Source: Zhenhengia yiwuensis
Lineage (GTDB): Bacteria; Bacillota; Clostridia; Lachnospirales; Cellulosilyticaceae
Assembly (NCBI RefSeq): GCF_014384995.1
Contig: NZ_JACRSY010000012.1
Coordinates: forward strand, 1-64,000
Reading direction: 5' to 3'
Length of the DNA stretch: 64,000 nt
A program made the translations under genes and the position numbers. The notes beneath the pieces are model-generated. The model did not search any database and was not told the DNA's origin. It saw only the letters and a list, made by a program, of their open reading frames with translations. How positions within the stretch are numbered: the first letter of the stretch is position 1; each line of letters opens with the position of its first letter. Of this stretch, positions 1 through 5,811 are shown piece after piece.

Positions 1-34
1 GAAGTTTAAATTCTTTGTCATATCTCTTAGCCAT
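1..34 (-). CDS. IS3-type transposase OrfA, 5' end only
   Basis: Only the first 11 codons are inside the window; they read MAKRYDKEFKL, the usual opening of IS3-family OrfA (HTH_Tnp_1) proteins. A GAGGTG motif lies about 11 bases upstream of the ATG. A TATAAT-like box and a possible terminal repeat containing TTGGACAC (near 95-115 on the plus strand) precede it, which would put the end of the insertion sequence just downstream of the neighbouring HTH gene. The identification rests on a short N-terminus, so the family call is moderate. Confidence 0.55.
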   Translation of the reverse strand, partial: MAKRYDKEFKL

Positions 35-135
35 TGTTTTAGGACACCTCGTTCATTATAGTTATTTCTATTATAACTCAAATCTCCATTCTATGTGTCC
101 AATTTTTATTCTAGCATCATTTCTTAACCATACTC

Positions 136-672
136 TTATCCCCTATCGTCTCCATATAATTTTTCAATATATTCTTCTTCCCTTCGCAACAACTCTTCCA
201 TGTCCCAATTATGTGAATACGTTGTCGTAAATTTAGTCTTGTTATTAGCTGGTTGTCTGTTATACATTCTAGGTGCAAAAGTTACTTGATCTACTTGTTG
301 AGTACCTACTGTAGCCTTAGTAGTAACGTAATCCTGTTTAAGTTGTTTAGCTTTTTGAGATACTTTTTTAGCTACTTCTTTTACAGCTTCTACAACTTGT
401 TGAACAGATTGTTTAAATGTAATTGTACGTTTAGCTACTTCTTTTGAATTAGGCTTATATTCTAGTGTTATATCTAAGTAACCTTCTTTAACAAGTTTTG
501 AAATAATATGGCTGACTCTACCTTTACTAATACCTAACATAGATGCGATTTGGCTATTTGATAGGAAACACCCTTGAGTAAGTGTTTTAGCTAATGATAG
601 GATAAATTTTTCTTGGATATTCAGATTAGGTAATTCTAAAATTTCAATAGGCATTGTAACGTATTGTAGCAT
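136..672 (-). CDS. Helix-turn-helix protein of mobile-element type
   Basis: A 178-residue protein. The N-terminal 70 residues form a winged-helix/MarR-like fold, with a clear recognition region around SNSQIASMLGISKGRVSHII. This resembles the N-terminal HTH domain of plasmid and phage replication or partition proteins, in which a 'MPIEIL' opening is common. The middle is lysine- and valine-rich and probably helical; the C-terminus is charged. The start is fixed by GAGGTG seven bases upstream and by a consensus-like promoter. It faces away from a Cro/C1-type regulator and ends next to an IS element. The exact role is unknown; DNA binding is likely. Confidence 0.7.
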   Translation of the reverse strand: MLQYVTMPIEILELPNLNIQEKFILSLAKTLTQGCFLSNSQIASMLGISKGRVSHIISKLVKEGYLDITLEYKPNSKEVAKRTITFKQSVQQVVEAVKEVAKKVSQKAKQLKQDYVTTKATVGTQQVDQVTFAPRMYNRQPANNKTKFTTTYSHNWDMEELLRREEEYIEKLYGDDRG

Positions 673-712
673 ATTATTTTCACCTCGCTTCTAGTAGTTT
701 GTTTATAGCATT

Positions 713-741
713 AGTATATCTCCAAAAATATATACTGTCAA
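713..741 (-). promoter_or_regulatory. Sigma-A promoter of the HTH gene
   Basis: Read on the minus strand there is TTGACA (736-741), a 17-base spacer and TATACT (713-718), about 40 bases before the start codon of the HTH gene. The surrounding 673-830 interval is very AT-rich, with several ATATATTTT runs, and is shared with the divergent regulator gene. Confidence 0.75.
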
Positions 742-815
742 TACTATACATCCTCAAAGATTATATATTTTAAAAAATATATTTTCAACACACTATACTA
801 CTAACCTTATATATT

Positions 816-824
816 TGGTATAAT
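816..824 (+). promoter_or_regulatory. Extended -10 promoter of the Cro/C1-type gene
   Basis: TGGTATAAT (816-824) is an extended -10 element 20 bases before the ATG of the small regulator. No good -35 hexamer is visible, which fits an extended -10 promoter that the regulator itself might repress. Confidence 0.55.
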
Positions 825-843
825 ATAGTTAGAGGTGATATTA

Positions 844-1050
844 ATGAAAGTATTTCTAAATGAAATTCTAGAGAAACAAGATAAAACTTTGTATTGGCTT
901 AGTAAAGAAACTGGTTCAACATGGCAAACCCTTAAAAAGTTCGCCAATAACGAAACAGATTCTATTAAATTCTCCGTACTAGACAAGATATGTGATGCTC
1001 TTAATTGTGAGATAGGTGATATAATGAAACATAGGACTGACCAGGAATAA
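844..1050 (+). CDS. Cro/C1-type (XRE) helix-turn-helix regulator
   Basis: A 68-residue single-domain regulator: an N-terminal helix, the HTH segment (YWLSKETGSTWQTLKKFAN) and a C-terminal helix ending DALNCEIGDIMKH, typical of the compact HTH_26/XRE group. I chose ATG at 844 rather than GTG at 835 because AGAGGTG at 831-837 is a well-placed ribosome site for 844 and overlaps the GTG. It is divergent from the HTH gene at 136-672 and followed by its own terminator. This layout resembles phage or plasmid control regions, so repression of the divergent promoters is a reasonable inference. Confidence 0.8.
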   Translation: MKVFLNEILEKQDKTLYWLSKETGSTWQTLKKFANNETDSIKFSVLDKICDALNCEIGDIMKHRTDQE

Positions 1051-1069
1051 TGGTCGGTCTTATTTTTTT
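1034..1069 (+). terminator. Terminator of the XRE gene
   Basis: GACTGACCA (1035-1043) pairs with TGGTCGGTC (1051-1059) with one G-T wobble, followed by a T-rich tract. The stop codon lies in the loop. Confidence 0.75.
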
Positions 1070-1211
1070 GCTTATCTTCCCCACACATAGTATATTTTTA
1101 TTTATAAAGTTTTTATAAGAATATTTAACCTTCTGATTATCAAAATATATAACGAGATTTCGAATATGACTATATTCAGTACACCGATAATATCTACATA
1201 AAAAAATTACA

Positions 1212-1243
1212 AACAAAAAGACTAGGAGTCCCCACCTAGTCTT
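1212..1243 (-). terminator. Terminator of the winged-helix gene
   Basis: On the minus strand AAGACTAGG (1235-1243) pairs with CCTAGTCTT (1218-1226), followed by TTTTTGTTT. The gene's TAG stop lies inside the first arm. Confidence 0.75.
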
Positions 1244-1565
1244 CAATAAACACCCATCTTAACTTTTCTACTAAAGCTAATATTGTCCTATCTTTTAGAT
1301 AAATTTTGTTGCCAACCCTTACATATTTTACGAATCCTTCATCCTGAAGTTCTTTTATATATTTTCTTTCCGTAGCAACACACACATTCAGTTCTTCTGC
1401 TACCCTATTTCTATTTAATTGAATGTATAGTCCTTCTTTATCTTTTCGAACTTCTTTATAAAAGAAATCAGACAATATTATTGCGTATAAGTTTCTAGCT
1501 CCAATACTAATCTCCCTAATAAAGATAGTAGATCCCAATAATTCACTTATCATATCCTCATACAT
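1236..1565 (-). CDS. Winged-helix protein resembling RepA N-terminal domains
   Basis: A 109-residue protein, starting at the ATG that follows GGAGGAAGTAAA; a longer reading frame upstream has no ribosome site. After an N-terminal helix it shows the RepA_N/winged-helix pattern: IGARNLYAIILSDFF, then the HTH-like LNRNRVAEELNVCVATERKYIKELQDEGFVKY, then a short beta wing. Such domains occur in plasmid replication initiators and in integrative elements. It is much shorter than a full RepA, so it could be a regulator or a truncated initiator. It ends inside its own terminator hairpin. Confidence 0.6.
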   Translation of the reverse strand: MYEDMISELLGSTIFIREISIGARNLYAIILSDFFYKEVRKDKEGLYIQLNRNRVAEELNVCVATERKYIKELQDEGFVKYVRVGNKIYLKDRTILALVEKLRWVFIED

Positions 1566-1880
1566 TTTACTTCCTCCATTACTAAGACATATAGTGTACC
1601 CTATTCCGAATAATTTTATAAAGATATAATCAGACAAAACCTACAACTTCTTTAATAGGTTGATCTTATTTTGATACTGTGGATAGTTTATATTTTTATA
1701 TTTAATTTTGTGGATTAATTTATCATAGCTATTTTTAAGGATAGGGTATGTAGGATTATGGCTAGAGGTATAGTTGTTTTTAGCCATAGGATATTTTATT
1801 GCATAAAAAGGATACATATAAGAATGCATCCTTTTAAGAACATTATTTTTTATTGACTCTAAATTCATACTAGATTAACT

Positions 1881-2474
1881 TTATATATTATACATCTTTT
1901 TTACTGTACTCATATAATCAACTACTTCGCCTTGACTTCCCATATCTATTACTATTGGCGCAAAATACACTCTATTGTCTCTTATAAAATAATGATACTC
2001 CATTAAAATAATTTCATCTAAAAATCTTATTTTATTACTTAGAGACTGATTAGGAATACTATTATTCGTTACTAATTCAAGAACTAATTGTTTTATAAGT
2101 TCCTTTTTATAATCATCAGTTAGATTCAAAGCACCCTCTTGCAAAAAAACAAAATGTTCATCGAAAAATCTAGTCCATATTTCTGTTATTATTTCATTCA
2201 AATAATTCATTATCTCTATACTATCACATTGAAAAAATTCTCTATTATCACTACATCTCTGTTTCTCAAATTTTTTATGCACTTTCTCTTCTATTTTTTT
2301 TGCATTTGGTACTAATCTTTCTAGCACTGTATAAAATTTCGAAGGTACTCCTGTTGTAGAAAGTTGATTCATTCTTTCTTCTACGCTCCCATTTGTATAA
2401 CCTATTTTGTATACATTTTCCTCAAGATAAAAATGTCTTGCTACATAAACATGTCCATATTTAATCCCTTCCAT
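1881..2474 (-). CDS. GIY-YIG superfamily protein (T5orf172/MUG113 type)
   Basis: A 197-residue protein. The first 85 residues match the T5orf172/MUG113 branch of the GIY-YIG nuclease fold: GHVYVARH, then YKIGYTNGSVEERMNQLS, a helix with EKVHKKF, and the closing DNREFFQ motif. The remaining 110 residues are helical and not recognised. GAGGAATTATA precedes the ATG. Relatives are common in phages and mobile elements; endonuclease activity is expected from the family but not shown here. No partner gene is adjacent; upstream lies the gene-poor hairpin region. Confidence 0.75.
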   Translation of the reverse strand: MEGIKYGHVYVARHFYLEENVYKIGYTNGSVEERMNQLSTTGVPSKFYTVLERLVPNAKKIEEKVHKKFEKQRCSDNREFFQCDSIEIMNYLNEIITEIWTRFFDEHFVFLQEGALNLTDDYKKELIKQLVLELVTNNSIPNQSLSNKIRFLDEIILMEYHYFIRDNRVYFAPIVIDMGSQGEVVDYMSTVKKMYNI

Positions 2475-2570
2475 TATAATTCCTCCTATGTCATTAACTT
2501 AATAAACCTATAGTGTGTAAAACTAGAATTTTATATTCATGTATCTTATTATTTTTTAGTTTATTTATAC

Positions 2571-2725
2571 GTTAAATTAAAAAATGCTTATATATTCTCT
2601 TATTTCAATGACCTATTTTCACTATTTTACTGATTTATATTATTATAAAAATGCTTCTAAACCATTGATAATATTAGATTTTTAATATATATTTCAATTT
2701 ATAGGTTAAATTAAAAAATGCTTAT
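2571..2725. repeat. Iteron-like direct repeats
   Basis: An exact 21-base direct repeat occurs at 2571-2591 and 2705-2725 (core AAATTAAAAAATGCTTAT). A partial copy (ATAAAAATGCTTCTAAACC) lies midway near 2643-2661, giving a spacing of about 67 bases. The area is extremely AT-rich and has no gene. Confidence 0.7.
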
Positions 2726-2822
2726 TTTAAACGTGATTTTTGGGTTATATTGGTAATATAATATCTTCTCTCATCTTATATTTTAGTGTCTTCCTCAAAG
2801 GAAAAGACTAACTCTTTCACAT

Positions 2823-2851
2823 CTAACTACCTTATTGCCACTATTGGCAAC
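2823..2851. repeat. 29-base repeat, copy 1, with hairpin
   Basis: CTAACTACCTTATTGCCACT and the following nine bases, ending at 2851, match 3244-3272 at 26 of 29 positions. Both copies end in a hairpin that closes with TGGCAA. Confidence 0.75.
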
Positions 2852-3218
2852 AGTTCCTCCAAGTAAAGCCTATATCTAGATCTTCTTTATTGCAGTTATG
2901 TGCGAAACCATTATTCTTGTTGCCCCTTTAATGTATAAGGATTGCTTATCCTTTTCCCAACATTTTGGGAAACCCACATTTCACGATTTTGACCTGAAGT
3001 AAAGATTGTTTCCATTAGCTTTTAATTCTCTGGCAAAACTTGCAACGCCTCTAAGTGTCGGAATATTATTCCGAACCTTTTCGTCTTAACCAACAAGTTG
3101 TTAGTTAAAACACTTTATTTTAATTCTAAGATAAAGATTACTTCCCACAGAATTCGTAAAATAGGCTTTCTGGTATGTAATCACCTTTCGACACTTTTGC
3201 CGAAAACCCTAACTCTTT

Positions 3219-3247
3219 TTAGTAGGTTGTAAATTACAACTTACTAA
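3219..3247. repeat. 29-base near-perfect palindrome
   Basis: A 14-base-pair dyad with one G-T wobble and a single central base; its core is GTTGTAAATTACAAC. It could be an operator or a cruciform; no gene start is nearby. Confidence 0.7.
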
Positions 3248-3272
3248 CTACTTCATTGTCACTATTGGCAAC
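3244..3272. repeat. 29-base repeat, copy 2, with hairpin
   Basis: Second copy of the 2823-2851 unit. Its stem TTGTCA/TGGCAA keeps pairing through one G-T wobble. Confidence 0.75.
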
Positions 3273-3994
3273 GTATGGGTGATGTCCACGCCTTATTGTC
3301 ATGCATCAGATACATTTCTTTACTCGTCATCTCGTGACGGGTGGATTTAAAGTCAATAAAATCAATTACTCAAGTTAGTTAATTGTAAGGACGTGACATT
3401 TTGTCACCCCATCTTTTCATAAATACTTAATAGTACCTTTCGCAACTTGTGGCGAAATCAAGCTACTTTTGATGAACCTGTTTATATTGTTTATCGTCAT
3501 ATTCGACAAGGGATATTTTACCCTCGTTAATGTTATCTTCTATGTAATGGCTTTAAGTCGTTTACCTAATAACCAACCACGATTTCGTGATGCAACTATC
3601 GTTATTAACGATGGTAGTAAACGTATCCTTTGTACGGATACCTAACGTCGCACTTTACGACCTTAGAACTGAATGGAATTTTCCGTTGAGTATCAAGGAT
3701 TCCCCCAAAGTGAGGCTATTTCTTCTTGAGATAAGGAGTGGCGACTGTTGCCTGTCCATTGATTTGTTCCATGCTTATTTCCTACCAACCCAACATACTC
3801 AGCAACTACCTTTACCTGTTTAGCAGTATCTACTGTGAGTATATATTCATCAGTTGTTTTATTTCCCCTTCCTGTGGCTTTCACAGTTTTGTGAAACCCA
3901 ACGTAGTCTACATTTTCAACAAATCCCTTGCCTACAATTTTTCTTTTTGAGCTGAGTCGGCAAATTGCCTTGTCAGTTTAAATTAGAATAGATC

Positions 3995-4012
3995 ATGCTA
4001 AAATTTTAGCAT
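3995..4012. repeat. 18-base perfect palindrome
   Basis: ATGCTAAAATTTTAGCAT is perfectly self-complementary. It lies where the minus-strand antirepressor remnant should begin, and replaces the expected upstream codons. Confidence 0.7.
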
Positions 4013-4154
4013 AGTGTATAAGAAGTTTTTGCTCTGTACTTACAAGTACACACCAAAATCAAGACTTTGCATTGGTTGCTCAAAAAAGAGCGACTAATAA
4101 TCCTAAGAATCCATGGACTACAGTAACAGACCATGCTATGAAACTCTAGACTTT

Positions 4155-4206
4155 GTAGGGCTCGACATAGTGTCGAGGGTACTAAAATATAAGATTTTGC
4201 TATCAC
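4155..4206. repeat. 52-base hairpin unit, copy 1
   Basis: Six bases (GTAGGG), a hairpin CTCGACATAGTGTCGAG and 29 flanking bases ending TTTTGCTATCAC align without gaps to 4338-4389. In the 3' flank 24 of 29 bases match. The stem differs at paired positions. Confidence 0.8.
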
Positions 4207-4337
4207 TTATTATACTAAACTCAATTAACTCATTTACTTTGTTTCCTACCTTTTGAAGTGACCATGAAACTTTCGGGGGCTGTTACAATTCCAAGTATCA
4301 AGCACACAATAATATAAACAATGTAATTCAAGATTGG

Positions 4338-4389
4338 GTGGGGTTCACCATCATGGTGAGGGTAACAGAATATAAGGTTTTGCTATTAC
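4338..4389. repeat. 52-base hairpin unit, copy 2
   Basis: GTGGGG, then the hairpin TTCACCATCATGGTGAG, then a flank ending TTTTGCTATTAC. Compared with copy 1, two stem pairs changed on both sides (G-C to A-T, A-T to C-G) and one C-G became a T-G wobble, so the stem is preserved. Confidence 0.8.
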
Positions 4390-4945
4390 GGACATTTTTG
4401 TCCACAACTGAAATGATAAATGATTAGTATACTGTGGATAATAATAAAGTTTGTGTGAAAAGAAATATTAGTAGTACTAAAGCAGATAATCTAACAAATT
4501 AAAAATTCATCCAAACAAGATGGACATATAATCTTATTACTATAGGGACATTCTTAATGGACGGAATTGCACCAACTTACAGTAGTAAACGGTGTTAGAT
4601 TAAAAAATTTCCCTAAGTGTCTCTCTGTATAGTAATAGTATATAGATAGCAATAGAGGGAAAAGAAAGGATGATAGCAGCTAATATGTACCCACTTACTA
4701 AAACTCAATACAATATATATGAATTAAAGTAGATGGGGATATATTAAAGCAAGTAAAATAACTAATTAAAAATTTCACCATATATAGCTGTATATATATA
4801 AAGAGACTTACACATATACATGGTGAAAAATTGCACCAAGTATAGCTGTAAGTTACTCTAGACTACTAATTTTGTTGATTTTGAGTTCAAATAAAAAGTT
4901 TAAGTCGTTCATAATGGCTTAGAATTAAAAGTTTTAAGGAAAATG
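4390..4945. other. Gene-poor stretch with longer hairpins
   Basis: No credible gene was seen. Structures include CACC...GGTG around an inner TTAC/GTAA stem (4571-4594), TTTCCCT/AGGGAAA about 40 bases apart (4608-4662), and TTTCACCAT/ATGGTGAAA about 40 bases apart (4775-4829). The segment ATTGCACCAA near 4566 recurs near 4831. Confidence 0.5.
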
Positions 4946-4949
4946 TTGA

Positions 4950-5275
4950 TATTATTGACTTTAAAAAAGACGTGGGCGACACCCACAACAATTTAGCATT
5001 ATTTGGATATTCCAAACAAGCAATACCCCGTCACCTCAAGTGACACCTCTATAAAAATAAGAAGGATACGCAAACTTTGTGTACCCATGGATGCAACCAA
5101 GACTTGATTTTAGAAACTATAGAATCATATTCCCAAAACGGGAATCTTGTAAAATACATGTTGATGAAGATGATACCCTAAAACAGGGCATCATAGATAA
5201 CTTAGGTAGAAAGCTGATACACCAAATTAGTGCACCAGGTCAAAATCGGAATATAGTAAAACCACTACCCTAATT
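4950..5275 (+). pseudogene. Bro-N antirepressor remnant with chimeric centre
   Basis: The order of a Bro-N domain is visible but broken. KDV (4966-4974) is followed by a hairpin, then NNLALFGYSK and QAIPRH to 5034. About 120 foreign bases with three hairpins come next, then HVDEDDTLKQGIIDNLGR, and directly KLIHQISAPGQNRNIV. In intact Bro-N proteins the stretch between HVDxED and INESGLYSLI is a single variable segment; here two alternative versions stand in tandem and the INESGLYSLI part is missing. The readable part from 5079 to 5273 is therefore not a normal gene. Confidence 0.65.
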
Positions 5276-5304
5276 CAGGGGACTGATTCTAACTGCAAAA
5301 GCAA

Positions 5305-5643
5305 GAACCTTACTTTGTATGAAAAGATGTGGTAGAAGCATTAGGTTATGCTGATACAAAAAGTGCAATAGCTGACCATGTTGACACAGAAGATAAACAA
5401 ATAATTCAAAAGGGGCAATTTACCACCTTAGAAATTCCAAACAGAGGATTAACAGTAATCAACGAAAGTGGGCTTTACTCACTAATACTAATTAATAAAT
5501 TTTCATTAGCTAAAGAATTTAAAAGTTGGCTATACATCAAAAATATTGCCATCAATTATTATCTTAGTGTACTAATTGCACCACTTTTTCCCCTCTTGTG
5601 CTTAGATAGTATAAGAGCTAAAATAATGGTTGAAATAGTATAA
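5305..5643 (+). pseudogene. Second Bro-N antirepressor remnant
   Basis: Reads EPYFV, a TGA stop (5320-5322), then KDVVEALGYADTKSAIADHV, and further on IPNRGLTVINESGLYSLIL and AKEFKSWL before the similarity ends. These are the consecutive blocks of the Bro-N domain (PF02498). The TGA stands where relatives have a glycine codon, so one base change (GGA to TGA) broke the frame. The C-terminal part of the domain and any C-terminal antirepressor domain are lost. A GTG at 5329 allows an open frame of 104 codons, but it would lack the domain start and has no ribosome site. Confidence 0.75.
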
Positions 5644-5748
5644 TCTTTTAGTATAGAACTGAACTGTAAAAAATAGTAAAACACGTACAAGCATTGATAA
5701 TACTGAAAAATATTGTAGTACTTATACCCCCTTAAGGCAATTCCTGTA

Positions 5749-5777
5749 TATACTATTAATAGCCTAGATAGTATAAT
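5749..5777 (+). promoter_or_regulatory. Dyad overlapping a -10 box upstream of dapA
   Basis: TATACTAT (5749-5756) and ATAGTATA (5768-5775) form perfect 8-base arms, and the right arm overlaps TATAAT (5772-5777), 35 bases before dapA. No convincing -35 hexamer is present. It could be a repressor site or a chance palindrome. Confidence 0.45.
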
Positions 5778-5811
5778 AAAACTAGATCACTTTTCTAAAG
5801 GAGGATTTATG

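Larger units (their letters stand above)
2860..4012 (-). pseudogene. Broken AntA/AntB-KilAC phage antirepressor
   Basis: Read on the minus strand, 3990-3816 gives HDLF-stop-FKLTRQFAD, a one-base frame change, then KGFVENVDYVGFHK and GNKTTDEYILTVDTAKQ. This is the AntA/AntB antirepressor domain, including the segment that normally reads ELHxFLxxKTRFADW. About 800 bases further on, near 3040-3012, FARELKANG resembles the start of a KilAC domain, and near 2910 a KGQQ segment resembles its end. The intact protein would need roughly 750 bases; here it is spread over 1.1 kb, interrupted by stops, frameshifts and short hairpins. The AntA part is firm; the KilAC part is tentative. Confidence 0.6.
2780..5290. 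repeat. Array of short hairpins in a gene-poor stretch
   Basis: More than 25 short inverted repeats occur here, often 5-9 bp stems with 3-6 base loops, many with a 5-base loop. Examples: TTGCCA/TGGCAA (2835-2850), TTTCCCAA/TTGGGAAA (2953-2972), CGGAAT/ATTCCG (3059-3073), CGTCA/TGACG (3325-3339), GTGACA/TGTCAC (3393-3407), ACTATCGTT/AACGATGGT (3595-3615), GTATCC/GGATAC (3623-3641), TTTCACA/TGTGAAA (3879-3896), CTCGACA/TGTCGAG (4161-4177), GTGGG/CCCAC (4972-4986), GTCAC/GTGAC (5030-5044), ATTCCC/GGGAAT (5129-5145) and CCCT/AGGG (5176-5188, 5268-5280). Stem sequences all differ. They lie in and between broken antirepressor genes. Confidence 0.7.

Noticed and set aside
1001..1246. Open frame of 81 codons on the minus strand
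   Set aside because: It crosses the XRE gene end and two terminators, has no ribosome site, and its residue pattern looks random.
1641..1868. Open frame of 75 codons on the minus strand, Tyr/Asn/Lys-rich
   Set aside because: It starts 12 bases after the GIY-YIG gene but has no ribosome site, and its composition is what AT-rich non-coding DNA gives. It cannot be ruled out entirely.
3587..3823. Plus-strand open frame of 78 codons
   Set aside because: It lies opposite the AntA/KilAC remnant, has no ribosome site and no recognisable motif.
4006..4206. Minus-strand open frame of 66 codons covering hairpin unit copy 1
   Set aside because: The second copy of the same unit (4338-4389) has stops in the matching frame, so a conserved protein is unlikely.
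5079..5273. Plus-strand open frame as an intact gene
   Set aside because: It contains only internal Bro-N pieces, joined abnormally and lacking both domain ends.
2780..5290. CRISPR array or a known large RNA (ROOL, GOLLD, OLE)
   Set aside because: There is no identical repeat with regular spacers. The hairpins overlap recognisable decayed coding sequence on both strands, which does not fit a single known RNA.
5311..5335. TGA read as tryptophan or bypassed by the ribosome
   Set aside because: Ordinary genes in the window use standard codons and stops, and the remnant has other damage; a simple nonsense mutation is the easier reading.
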